A stretch of 6,774 bases of DNA from Rhodospirillaceae bacterium (GTDB lineage Bacteria; Pseudomonadota; Alphaproteobacteria; DSM-16000; Inquilinaceae): positions 1-6,774 of the forward strand of contig JAGQRL010000407.1 of assembly GCA_020425485.1 (NCBI GenBank), in the 5' to 3' direction. How positions within the stretch are numbered: position 1 is the stretch's first letter; every line of letters starts with the position of its first letter. The position numbers were made by a program, and so were the translations under genes. Below the pieces are notes generated by a model. The model saw only the letters and a list, made by a program, of their open reading frames with translations, was not told where the DNA came from and did not search any database. Shown here piece after piece: positions 1 to 5,834 of the stretch.

Positions 1-637
1 GGTAGTCCCAGAAGGTGTAGATGCCGGCGCGCTGGTCGATGGCCCTGAGCGCGTCGGTCCAGCCGGCATGCAGCAGCCGGCGGTAGGCGCGCCGGGTTTC
101 CAGGCGGAACAGCGCGTCGCCGGCCCACGCCTTGGGGTCGTGGCAGTCCTCCGGCTCGGGGATGACGTTGAAGTCGCCCAGCACCAGGGCCGGCTGATCG
201 TCGGCGAACAGTTCGTCCAGGCGTGCCCCCAGCCGCTCCATCCAGGCCAGCTTGTAGGGGAACTTGTCGCTGTCCACCGGGTTGCCGTTGGGCGCGTACA
301 GGCAGGCCACGGTGAGCGGCCCGATCTCCGCCTCGATATAGCGGGCCTGTTCATCGTCATCGCCGCCGGGCAGGCCGGGCCGCACCTCGCCCAGCGGCTC
401 CTTCGCCAGGATGGCGACGCCGTTGTAGGACTTCTGGCCGAGCACGGCGACGTTGTAGCCCAGGTCCTCCAGCTCGGCGCGGGGCAGCTTGGCCTCCTCG
501 CATTTCAGCTCCTGGAAGCAGGCGATGTCCGGCTGGCGCGCGCCCAGCCACTCCACCACGTTGGGCAGGCGGGCGCGGATGGAATTGACGTTCCAGGTGG
601 CGACCGTGATCGTCCCGGCCTCGGCGGCGTCGGCCAT
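1..637 (-). CDS. xthA: Exodeoxyribonuclease III (XthA), 3' end cut off by window edge
   Basis: Exonuclease III is a Mg2+-dependent AP endonuclease and 3'-5' exonuclease of base excision repair, in the endonuclease/exonuclease/phosphatase fold. The visible 212 residues cover most of the E. coli protein (268 aa); roughly the last 50-60 are off the left edge. Family motifs are intact: TWNVNSIRAR near residue 14 (Asn16 matches E. coli Asn7), CFQELK with metal-binding Glu43, CLYAPNGNP with Tyr114, and LGDFNVIP with Asp155 and Asn157. The visible end, near residue 208, reads TFWDY, as expected just before the DNA-binding and active-site Asp/His region, which cannot be checked here. The ATG is 11 nt after the erpA stop and has no clear Shine-Dalgarno sequence, so translation may be coupled to erpA. 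The family assignment is near certain; which alphaproteobacterial XthA paralogue it is cannot be told. Confidence 0.96.
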   Translation of the reverse strand, partial: MADAAEAGTITVATWNVNSIRARLPNVVEWLGARQPDIACFQELKCEEAKLPRAELEDLGYNVAVLGQKSYNGVAILAKEPLGEVRPGLPGGDDDEQARYIEAEIGPLTVACLYAPNGNPVDSDKFPYKLAWMERLGARLDELFADDQPALVLGDFNVIPEPEDCHDPKAWAGDALFRLETRRAYRRLLHAGWTDALRAIDQRAGIYTFWDY

Positions 638-648
638 GGCGCTTGCGG

Positions 649-1044
649 TCAGATGGAGAAGGAGACGCCGCAGCCGCAGGACGACGTGGCGTTGGGGTTG
701 TGCACCTTGAAGGAAGCGCCGATCAGCTCTTCCACGAAGTCGACCTCCGCGCCGTCCAGCAGGTCCAGCGAGGCGTCGTCCACCACCATGCGCACGCCGT
801 CGCGCTCGAACAGGTGGTCGTCGTCGGCCACCGTGTCGTCGAAGCCGAAGCTGTACTGGAAGCCCGAACAGCCGCCGCCGGAGACGGAGACGCGCAGCAT
901 CAGCGCCTCGTTGCCTTCGGCCTGGCGCAGGGCGCGCACCCGGCGGGCGGCGCTGGCGCTCAGCGATGCGGTGCGGCTGTTGGCCGGGGCGCCGGGGGCC
1001 GGCCCGTCGTCACGTCCGCCTTCGTGCAATGCTCCGCTGGTCAT
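649..1044 (-). CDS. erpA: A-type iron-sulfur cluster carrier/insertion protein (ErpA/IscA family)
   Basis: A-type carriers receive Fe-S clusters from the ISC or SUF machinery and pass them to apo-enzymes in the cytosol. The 131-residue product has the three cluster-ligand cysteines in canonical spacing: Cys59 in SGGGCSGFQY, then Cys123 and Cys125 in the C-terminal SSCGCGVSF motif. The 64-residue and 2-residue gaps equal those of E. coli IscA (35/99/101) and ErpA (42/106/108). The conserved core starts near residue 22, and the first ~21 residues are a Gly/Ala/Pro-rich extension not needed for the fold. The ATG at 1044 was chosen over upstream in-frame ATGs (1071, 1080) because GAGG lies 7 nt before it. 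It is divergent from dgt and followed by xthA. The ErpA rather than IscA or SufA label rests on the isolated context next to dgt and xthA, with no isc or suf genes adjacent; it is likely but not proven. Confidence 0.93.
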   Translation of the reverse strand: MTSGALHEGGRDDGPAPGAPANSRTASLSASAARRVRALRQAEGNEALMLRVSVSGGGCSGFQYSFGFDDTVADDDHLFERDGVRMVVDDASLDLLDGAEVDFVEELIGASFKVHNPNATSSCGCGVSFSI

Positions 1045-1051
1045 GCTCGAT

Positions 1052-1055
1052 CCTC
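1052..1055 (-). promoter_or_regulatory. Ribosome binding site of erpA
   Basis: The minus strand reads GAGG followed by a 7-nt spacer and ATG at 1044. This supports that start over the in-frame ATGs at 1071 and 1080, which have no comparable upstream purine run. Confidence 0.65.
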
Positions 1056-1075
1056 GCGCACTTGATTGCATCCTT

Positions 1076-1104
1076 AACATATGTGCATGACCGGCCGGTT
1101 GGAA
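1076..1104 (-). promoter_or_regulatory. Candidate promoter for erpA-xthA
   Basis: On the minus strand TTCCAA (1104-1099) and TATGTT (1081-1076) are separated by 17 nt in the only AT-rich patch of this divergent gap. The -35 match is poor (3 of 6) and the -10 match is fair. Transcription starting near 1069 would give a leader of about 25 nt containing the GAGG ribosome site. This is a pattern match only. No convincing plus-strand promoter for dgt was found in the same gap. Confidence 0.25.
1090..1099. repeat. Perfect 10-bp palindrome in the erpA/dgt divergent gap
   Basis: ACCGGCCGGT is a perfect inverted repeat lying between the divergent erpA and dgt starts and overlapping the spacer and -35 of the candidate erpA promoter. 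It could be an operator, but short GGCC-centred palindromes are common by chance in DNA of this GC content. It does not resemble an IscR, Irr or RirA site as I know them. Confidence 0.35.
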
Positions 1105-1143
1105 ATGACCGGGAGCACCCGGAGTGGGCTGGTGCAGCCTGCC

Positions 1144-1148
1144 AGGAG
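1144..1148 (+). promoter_or_regulatory. Ribosome binding site deciding the dgt start
   Basis: AGGAG lies 10 nt upstream of the ATG at 1159. It is the best Shine-Dalgarno match near any in-frame start of dgt. The earlier in-frame ATGs (1081, 1087, 1105) lack one, and family proteins begin shortly before the conserved YAADP motif, which favours 1159. The ATG at 1151 is out of frame. Confidence 0.6.
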
Positions 1149-1158
1149 CCATGCACGC

Positions 1159-2316
1159 ATGATCGCCACCTACGCCGCCGACCCCCGGCAGAGCCGCGGC
1201 CGGCGCCATCCCGAAGCGGAAAGCGCCACGCGCACGCCCTTCCAGCGCGACCGCGACCGCATCATCCATTCCGGCGCGTTCCGCAAGCTGGAATACAAGA
1301 CCCAGGTGTTCGTCTACCACGTGGGCGACTACTACCGCACACGCCTGACCCACAGCCTGGAAGTGGCGCAGATCGCGCGCTCCATCTGCCGGGTGCTGGG
1401 CGGCGACGAGGATCTGGCGGAAGCCATCGCGCTGGCCCACGACCTTGGCCACACCCCCTTCGGCCATGCCGGCGAGGCGGCGTTGCAGACCGCCATGGCC
1501 GACTGCGGCGGCTTCGACCACAACGACCAGACGGTGCGCACCGTGACCCGGCTGGAGCAGCGCTATGCCGAGTTCGACGGCCTCAACCTGACCTGGGAGA
1601 CCATCGAGGGGCTGGTGAAGCACAACGGCCCCCCCGATGCCGCGGCGCGGGCACGGCTGCCCACCATCCTGGCGCTCGACGGCGACTGGCCGCTCGATCT
1701 TAACGGCCATCCCGGCCTGGAAGCTCAGATCGCCGCCATCGCCGACGACGTGGCCTACAACAACCACGATATCGACGACGGGCTGCGCGCCGGCCTGTTC
1801 CAGCCCGACGAGCTGCGCGACCTGCCGCTGGTGGGCGCCTGCATGGCCGAGGTGGAGGAGCGCTACGGCCGCGACCTCCATCGCCGCCGCTTCGTCCACG
1901 AAACCGTGCGCCGGCTGATCGACCGCATGGTGGGCGACCTGATCTCAGAAACCCGCCTCACGCTGCAGGCGCTGGCCATCGGTTCGGCGGCGGACATCCG
2001 CGCCGCCGGCCGCCCGGTGGTGGCGTTCTCCGCCGGCATGGAGGCCGACCAGCAGCACCTGCGCGCGTTCCTGTTCAACCGCATGTACCGCGACTACCGG
2101 ACCAACCGGGAAACCAGCAAGGCGCGGCGAGTGATTGCCGAGTTGTTCGCCTTGTTTGTAGCGGAGCCGGGCCTGCTGCCTACCGAGTGGCAGCCGCAGG
2201 GGCCGGTTTCGGCGGCGGAGCTGGCCCGCACGGTATGCGACTACATCGCCGGAATGACCGACCGCTACGCCCTGCTGGAGCACCAGCGGCTGTTTGCCGT
2301 CTCCGCCAGTCTTTAA
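1159..2316 (+). CDS. dgt: Deoxyguanosinetriphosphate triphosphohydrolase-like protein (HD-domain dNTPase, type 2)
   Basis: The enzyme hydrolyses dGTP, and in many type-2 members other dNTPs, to the deoxynucleoside and triphosphate, limiting the dNTP pool in the cytosol. The 385-residue product matches the shorter type-2 family (about 380-400 aa) rather than the 505-aa E. coli Dgt. The N-terminal YAADP...SRGRRHPE and TRTPFQRDRDRIIHS (about residues 5-38) are typical. The HD metal site is complete: His65 in RTRLTHSLEVAQ, His94-Asp95 in ALAHDLGHTPFGH, and an Asp at 196/197 in ADDVAYNNHDIDDG. FDHNDQ (119-124) and the C-terminal FNRMYRDYR (306-313) are further family signatures. It is divergent from erpA. 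The usual alphaproteobacterial downstream neighbour argS is not present. No terminator follows the stop codon. Substrate preference cannot be read from the sequence. Confidence 0.95.
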   Translation: MIATYAADPRQSRGRRHPEAESATRTPFQRDRDRIIHSGAFRKLEYKTQVFVYHVGDYYRTRLTHSLEVAQIARSICRVLGGDEDLAEAIALAHDLGHTPFGHAGEAALQTAMADCGGFDHNDQTVRTVTRLEQRYAEFDGLNLTWETIEGLVKHNGPPDAAARARLPTILALDGDWPLDLNGHPGLEAQIAAIADDVAYNNHDIDDGLRAGLFQPDELRDLPLVGACMAEVEERYGRDLHRRRFVHETVRRLIDRMVGDLISETRLTLQALAIGSAADIRAAGRPVVAFSAGMEADQQHLRAFLFNRMYRDYRTNRETSKARRVIAELFALFVAEPGLLPTEWQPQGPVSAAELARTVCDYIAGMTDRYALLEHQRLFAVSASL

Positions 2317-2351
2317 TGCTTCATCAATCAATTATGGCGATTTCCTTGGTT

Positions 2352-2380
2352 TTGGATTGAAGTCGCGAATCGGGTGTGAT
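2352..2380 (+). promoter_or_regulatory. Candidate promoter for the SPOR-nagZ-scpAB operon
   Basis: TTGGAT (2352-2357) and TGTGAT (2375-2380) are spaced by 17 nt and match the sigma-70 hexamers at 3 of 6 and 4 of 6 positions. Initiation near 2387 would leave a leader of about 30 nt before the ATG at 2418 and would exclude the upstream in-frame GTG at 2376. The match is weak and based on position and composition only. Confidence 0.28.
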
Positions 2381-2387
2381 TCACTTC
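2359..2387 (+). repeat. Bulged inverted repeat overlapping the candidate promoter
   Basis: GAAGT (2359-2363) pairs with ACTTC (2383-2387), and GAATC (2367-2371) pairs with GATTC (2378-2382). Between them are a 3-nt CGC bulge on the 5' side and a 6-nt loop, GGGTGT. AGTCGCG occurs at 2361 and again at 2389. The absence of a U-tract argues against a terminator. An operator or a leader-RNA structure is possible. Confidence 0.4.
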
Positions 2388-2417
2388 GAGTCGCGTGAGG
2401 GAGAACGGGAAATTGTA

Positions 2418-3911
2418 ATGGACGGCTGGCGGCTTGATCGCGTTGGCGAGACACAGGGCGACACCGACCGACGGTTCGACACCATGCCCATCTACGGTGG
2501 CGAACAGGAGGAGGTCGAGCCTGCCCATCTGCGCGTGCGCCGCGCCCGCCTTGCCGAAGCCGAAGACGACGGTGCCGACGGCGACGACGACGAGCCGCGG
2601 CGCCACCACGTTCTGCGCTGGCTGCTCAGCGGCGTCGCCATGATGCTGATCGTCGGCGGCGGCTATGTGCTGTGGCAGGTCTACCGCTCCACCTCCGGCC
2701 CGCAGCAGGTGGAAGTTCCCGTGCTCTGGGCCGACAGCAGCCCCATCCGCGTCGCCCCGGAAAATCCCGGCGGGCTCGATGTGCCCCATCGCAACCGCCT
2801 GGTGCTGGAAGGCACCGAAACCCCCGTGGAGGAGCCGGAAGGCGAGGACGCGGTGGCCGAAGCGGCAGCACCCGAGGAGCCGATGACCGAGGTGGTCGCC
2901 GCCATGCGCGACGGCATCGGCGGCCCCGAAGTGGCGCCCGTCGATGTCGAGGAAGGCGCCGACGCCGCGACCGACGAGGATGTCGCCGCCGATCTGCGTG
3001 CCGCCATGGAAGCGCTGATCCTGCGCGGCGGCCAGGACGCGGGCGCCGAAGCGGCGGCCGACGAACCCGCCGCCAACGGCGAACAGCAGGTTGCCTCGGC
3101 TGCGCATATTGCCGCACCGCCCGGCGTCGTCTGGGACAGCGACCCGGATTTCCGCGACCGCATTGGCGCCACCGCCTTCGTGCAGCCGCCCAACCGGGTA
3201 GTCGCACGGCCGCTGGTGGGCAGCACCGAAGAAGCCCGCCCGGTGGGCCATCTCGGCGAAGGCGAGCCGGGGGCGCTGGCCATCCTGGGCACCGACCTTG
3301 CGGTGGCAGCCGTTGAGGATGCCGTCGAGGACGTTCCCCCGCTCGAAGAGGTGGAAGGGGCAGAGGCTGCGGTGCCGGAAACGGCCCCTGAGCCGGCGGC
3401 GCCGGAAGAGATCGAGGTCGCCGCGGCCGAACCGCCGGCCGACGTGGCGGAACCCGTGTTGGCCGAACCGGAAACCGTGGCCGAAGCGGCCGCCGAGGAA
3501 CCGGAGGCGGAGCCCGCGGCCGAAGCGTCTGCCGATGCCGGCGCGCTCAACATTCCCCTGCCGGCCCACCCGCCGGCCCCGCCGCCGCTGCCGACGGCCC
3601 AGGAGCCTGTCGAGCAGGTTGCCGCCGCCACGCCGCCGCCGGTGGCACCGGCGGCACCGGCAGCACCGACCCATGGCGTGCAGGTCGTCGCCGTGCCGTC
3701 GGAGCTGGAGGCGGCCACCGAATGGGCGCGCTTCCAGGATCGCTTCCCCGACCTGCTGACCGGCCGTCACCTGGAAGTGCAGCGGGTCGATCTCGGCGAT
3801 CGCGGCATCTGGTTCCGCGTGATGGCGACCAGCACCAGCCGCAGCGATGCCGACAGCCTGTGTTCGGCCCTGCGCGGCCGCGGGGCGGACTGCATCGTCC
3901 GCGACCTCTGA
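2418..3911 (+). CDS. SPOR-domain protein, single-pass inner-membrane, with long Glu/Ala/Pro-rich periplasmic linker
   Basis: SPOR domains bind glycan strands lacking stem peptides and so target proteins to the division septum. The 497-residue product has four parts. First is a charged cytoplasmic N-terminus with an acidic run (about 47-59). Second is one membrane segment (about 68-88, WLLSGVAMMLIVGGGYVLWQ). Third is a juxtamembrane periplasmic motif near 99-124 (VPVLWADSSPIRVAPENPGG, then VPH), which I recognise from alphaproteobacterial SPOR proteins, followed by a low-complexity Glu/Ala/Pro linker to about 415. Last is a C-terminal SPOR domain, 419-497, starting HGVQVVAVPS. Dibasic residues just before the membrane segment support N-in topology. 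The ATG at 2418 was preferred over the GTG at 2376, which lies inside the dyad; GGGA sits 7 nt upstream. The nagZ start follows 10 nt after the stop. It is not FtsN by any clear signature, and its exact role is unknown. Confidence 0.85.
   Translation: MDGWRLDRVGETQGDTDRRFDTMPIYGGEQEEVEPAHLRVRRARLAEAEDDGADGDDDEPRRHHVLRWLLSGVAMMLIVGGGYVLWQVYRSTSGPQQVEVPVLWADSSPIRVAPENPGGLDVPHRNRLVLEGTETPVEEPEGEDAVAEAAAPEEPMTEVVAAMRDGIGGPEVAPVDVEEGADAATDEDVAADLRAAMEALILRGGQDAGAEAAADEPAANGEQQVASAAHIAAPPGVVWDSDPDFRDRIGATAFVQPPNRVVARPLVGSTEEARPVGHLGEGEPGALAILGTDLAVAAVEDAVEDVPPLEEVEGAEAAVPETAPEPAAPEEIEVAAAEPPADVAEPVLAEPETVAEAAAEEPEAEPAAEASADAGALNIPLPAHPPAPPPLPTAQEPVEQVAAATPPPVAPAAPAAPTHGVQVVAVPSELEAATEWARFQDRFPDLLTGRHLEVQRVDLGDRGIWFRVMATSTSRSDADSLCSALRGRGADCIVRDL
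3641..3667 (+). repeat. Three tandem 9-nt units in the proline/alanine linker
   Basis: GGTGGCACC, GGCGGCACC and GGCAGCACC follow one another in frame and encode alternating Ala-Ala-Pro-type residues just before the SPOR domain. They reflect expansion of a low-complexity linker and are a likely site of length variation between strains. Confidence 0.6.
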
Positions 3912-3921
3912 TCGGTCCGCG

Positions 3922-5004
3922 GTGACCGCATCTCCCGAACCGCCCGCGCCGGACCTGCCGACGGACGTTCAGGCGGCCATCTATGGCTGCGCCGGCCCGC
4001 GGCTGAGCGCCTGGGAGCGCGACTTCTTGAAGGATGCGCGGCCCTTCGGCGCCATCCTGTTTGCCCGCAACTGCGAGACCCCCGATCAGGTGCGCGCGCT
4101 GGTGGCCGAGCTGCGCAGTGCCGCCGGCCGGGCGCTGCCGGTGATGATCGACCAGGAAGGCGGCCGCGTGCAGCGCCTGAAGCCGCCGCACTGGCCGCGC
4201 CATCGGCCGGCGGGCGCGCTGGGGGAGTTGGCGCAGCGGCAGCCGGCGGACGCGGTGGCGGAGGTGGTGCGCTGGTGGGCCGGCGCCATAGCACTCGATC
4301 TGGTCGACCTCGGCATCGATGTGGACGCCACGCCGGTGGCCGATCTGCACCTGCCGGGCGCCCACGACATCATCGGCGACCGTTCCTTCGGCGCCTCGCC
4401 CGATCTCGTCGCCCGCCTCGGCCGGGTGGTGTGCGAAACCATGGTCGGCTGCGGCCTGCTGCCCATCATCAAGCACCTGCCGGGGCACGGCCGGGCGCGG
4501 GAGGACAGCCACCACGCCCTGCCGGTGGTGGATGCCGACCTGGACACGCTGATCGCCACCGATTTTGCCGCCTTTGCCGGGCTTGCCGATCAGCCCTGGG
4601 GCCAGCCCTGGGGAATGACGGCCCATGTGGTCTACACCGCGCTCGATCCGGCGAACGCGGCCACCGTGTCGCCCACGGTGATTGGAGAGACCATCCGCGG
4701 CCGCATCGGCTTCGATGGCTTGCTGCTGAGCGACGATCTGTCCATGCAGGCGCTGGCCGGCCCCTTGGCCCAGCGCGCCGCGGCGTCCCTGGCGGCGGGC
4801 TGCGACATCGCCCTTCACTGCACCGGTGATGCAGCGGAAATGGTGGAGGTGGCGGGCGCGGTCGGCAGCCTGTCGGCGGCGGCGCGCACCCGCGCGCAGA
4901 GGGCCGAACGCCAGCGCCGGGCAGCACTGGCGGCGGCCGTGCCGTTCGATGCCACGCCCGCAGACCTGCGGAGCCGTGTCGACGCGGCCCTGTCGACGCC
5001 CTAA
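3922..5004 (+). CDS. nagZ: Beta-N-acetylhexosaminidase NagZ (glycoside hydrolase family 3)
   Basis: NagZ removes N-acetylglucosamine from GlcNAc-1,6-anhydroMurNAc (peptides) in the cytosol during peptidoglycan recycling. Its products can influence AmpR-type beta-lactamase control where that regulator exists. The 360-residue product has no signal peptide, as expected for a cytosolic enzyme. Motifs are AIYGCAGPRL (19-28), ILFARNCETP (45-54), IDQEGGRVQRLKPPHW (76-91), IKHLPGHG (183-190) followed by Asp195-Ser-His197 (the family's Asp/His catalytic dyad), MTAHVVY (232-238), and LLLSDDLSMQAL with nucleophile Asp271. The GTG at 3922 was chosen because the next in-frame Met (residue 75) lies inside the conserved core, and the upstream ATG at 3847 is deep in the SPOR gene. 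No clear Shine-Dalgarno sequence precedes it. The 10-nt gap from the SPOR stop suggests translational coupling. About 17 residues precede the conserved start. Confidence 0.95.
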   Translation: MTASPEPPAPDLPTDVQAAIYGCAGPRLSAWERDFLKDARPFGAILFARNCETPDQVRALVAELRSAAGRALPVMIDQEGGRVQRLKPPHWPRHRPAGALGELAQRQPADAVAEVVRWWAGAIALDLVDLGIDVDATPVADLHLPGAHDIIGDRSFGASPDLVARLGRVVCETMVGCGLLPIIKHLPGHGRAREDSHHALPVVDADLDTLIATDFAAFAGLADQPWGQPWGMTAHVVYTALDPANAATVSPTVIGETIRGRIGFDGLLLSDDLSMQALAGPLAQRAAASLAAGCDIALHCTGDAAEMVEVAGAVGSLSAAARTRAQRAERQRRAALAAAVPFDATPADLRSRVDAALSTP

Positions 5005-5045
5005 AACCGAGGCTGGTGCAACGCCGAGGGGCCAGCCAAGGGGCC

Positions 5046-5834
5046 ATGGAAGCCGATCCATTCGACCAGCCGGTGCGCGGCGATGGCGAGGAAGACGCCG
5101 ACTTCCTGCTGCGCCTGGACAGCTACGAAGGGCCGATCGACGTGCTGCTGGACCAGGCGCGCAGCCAGCGCGTCGACCTGGCGCAGGTGTCGATCCTGGC
5201 CTTGGCCGAACAGTACCTCGCCTTTGTCGAACGCGCCCGCCGCCTGCGCCTGGACCTGGCGGCCGAATATCTGGTGATGGCCGCCTGGCTGGCGCTGCTG
5301 AAAAGCCGCCTGCTGCTGCCCGACGAGCGCACGTCGGAAGAACCCAGTGCGGCGGAGATGGCCGAAGCGCTGGCCCTGCAGTTGCGCCGGCTGGAAGCGG
5401 TGCGGGCGGCAGCCGAACGCCTGGTGGCGCGGCCGCGCCTGGGCATCGCGGTGTTCGCCCGCGGCGCGCCGGAGGGGTTGGGCGGCACGCCGCGCCCGGT
5501 CTACGAAGCTTCGCTGTTCGAGCTGCTGCAATCCTATGCCGACATCCGCCGGCGTACCGACCGGCGTGCCCACCACCTGCGCATCGAAGCTTCCCGCGTG
5601 CACTCGGTGGAAGATGCCCTGGAGCGGCTGCGCGCCCTGCTCGGCACCACCGTCGACTGGACAGAGCTGGCGCATTTCCTGCCGGAACCGGATGCCGATC
5701 CGCTGGTGGCGCGCTCCGCCCTTGCCTCCACATTCGCCGCCTCGCTGGAACTGGTGAAGAGCGGGGCGGCACAGTTGCGCCAGGATCGGTTGTTTGAAGA
5801 GATCTACGTGAAGCCGGTGGAGCGCCGGGCATGA
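5046..5834 (+). CDS. scpA: Segregation and condensation protein A (ScpA, kleisin)
   Basis: ScpA is the kleisin subunit that bridges the SMC heads and binds a ScpB dimer in the bacterial condensin, which organises and segregates replicated chromosomes. The 262-residue product shows the N-terminal signature YEGPIDVLLDQAR (27-39), VDLAQVSILALAEQYL (43-58), the helix AEYLVMAAWLALLKSRLLLP (73-92), a charged middle region (about 93-180), and a C-terminal winged-helix segment (about 225-256) ending LFEEIYV. The ATG at 5046 was chosen, giving a 41-nt gap from nagZ. AAGGGG ends only 2 nt before it and GAGGGG lies 14 nt before it, so spacing is poor for both. An in-frame GTG at 5016, with GAGG just upstream, is a real alternative that adds 10 residues. 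The stop overlaps the scpB ATG by 4 nt. Confidence 0.93.
   Translation: MEADPFDQPVRGDGEEDADFLLRLDSYEGPIDVLLDQARSQRVDLAQVSILALAEQYLAFVERARRLRLDLAAEYLVMAAWLALLKSRLLLPDERTSEEPSAAEMAEALALQLRRLEAVRAAAERLVARPRLGIAVFARGAPEGLGGTPRPVYEASLFELLQSYADIRRRTDRRAHHLRIEASRVHSVEDALERLRALLGTTVDWTELAHFLPEPDADPLVARSALASTFAASLELVKSGAAQLRQDRLFEEIYVKPVERRA
5816..5822 (+). promoter_or_regulatory. Ribosome binding site of scpB inside scpA
   Basis: GGTGGAG lies 8 nt before the scpB ATG at 5831 and within the last codons of scpA. Together with the 4-nt ATGA stop/start overlap it points to coupled translation and a fixed ScpA:ScpB ratio. Confidence 0.6.

Larger units (their letters stand above)
2317..2417. other. Intergenic region between dgt and the SPOR gene
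   Basis: This 101-nt gap is clearly richer in A/T than the flanking genes, especially 2317-2360. It contains a bulged dyad (2359-2387) and a weak promoter candidate (2352-2380). No T-run follows the dyad, so it is not an intrinsic terminator for dgt. No tRNA or remnant of argS was seen. Confidence 0.6.

Noticed and set aside
68..1090. A 340-codon plus-strand open frame opposite xthA and erpA
   Set aside because: Both minus-strand genes show complete catalytic or ligand motifs. The plus-strand product has no domain and arises from codon bias.
1081..1158. Upstream ATG starts for dgt adding up to 26 residues
   Set aside because: The added residues do not resemble the family's N-terminus, and the best ribosome site (AGGAG) belongs to the ATG at 1159.
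2313..2327. Possible CtrA-type site (TTAA, 7 nt, TCAA) at the end of dgt
   Set aside because: The second half-site has a mismatch and the first overlaps the dgt stop codon. This is too weak to call in an AT-rich gap.
2359..2395. Intrinsic terminator for dgt
   Set aside because: The hairpin has a bulge and modest GC content in its arms, and no T-run follows it.
2376..2417. Upstream GTG start for the SPOR gene adding 14 residues
   Set aside because: The GTG lies inside the dyad and candidate -10 element and lacks a ribosome site. The ATG at 2418 is preceded by purine-rich sequence.
2328..3770. A 480-codon minus-strand open frame opposite the SPOR gene
   Set aside because: Its Gly/Arg/His-rich product mirrors the Glu/Ala/Pro codons of the sense gene. 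It has no ribosome site of note and no known domain.
3547..5832. A 761-codon open frame on the minus strand opposite the SPOR 3' end, nagZ and scpA
   Set aside because: In GC-rich DNA, stop codons are rare in frames opposite real genes. The translation is Arg/Pro/Ala-rich without recognisable motifs, and the plus-strand genes are certain.
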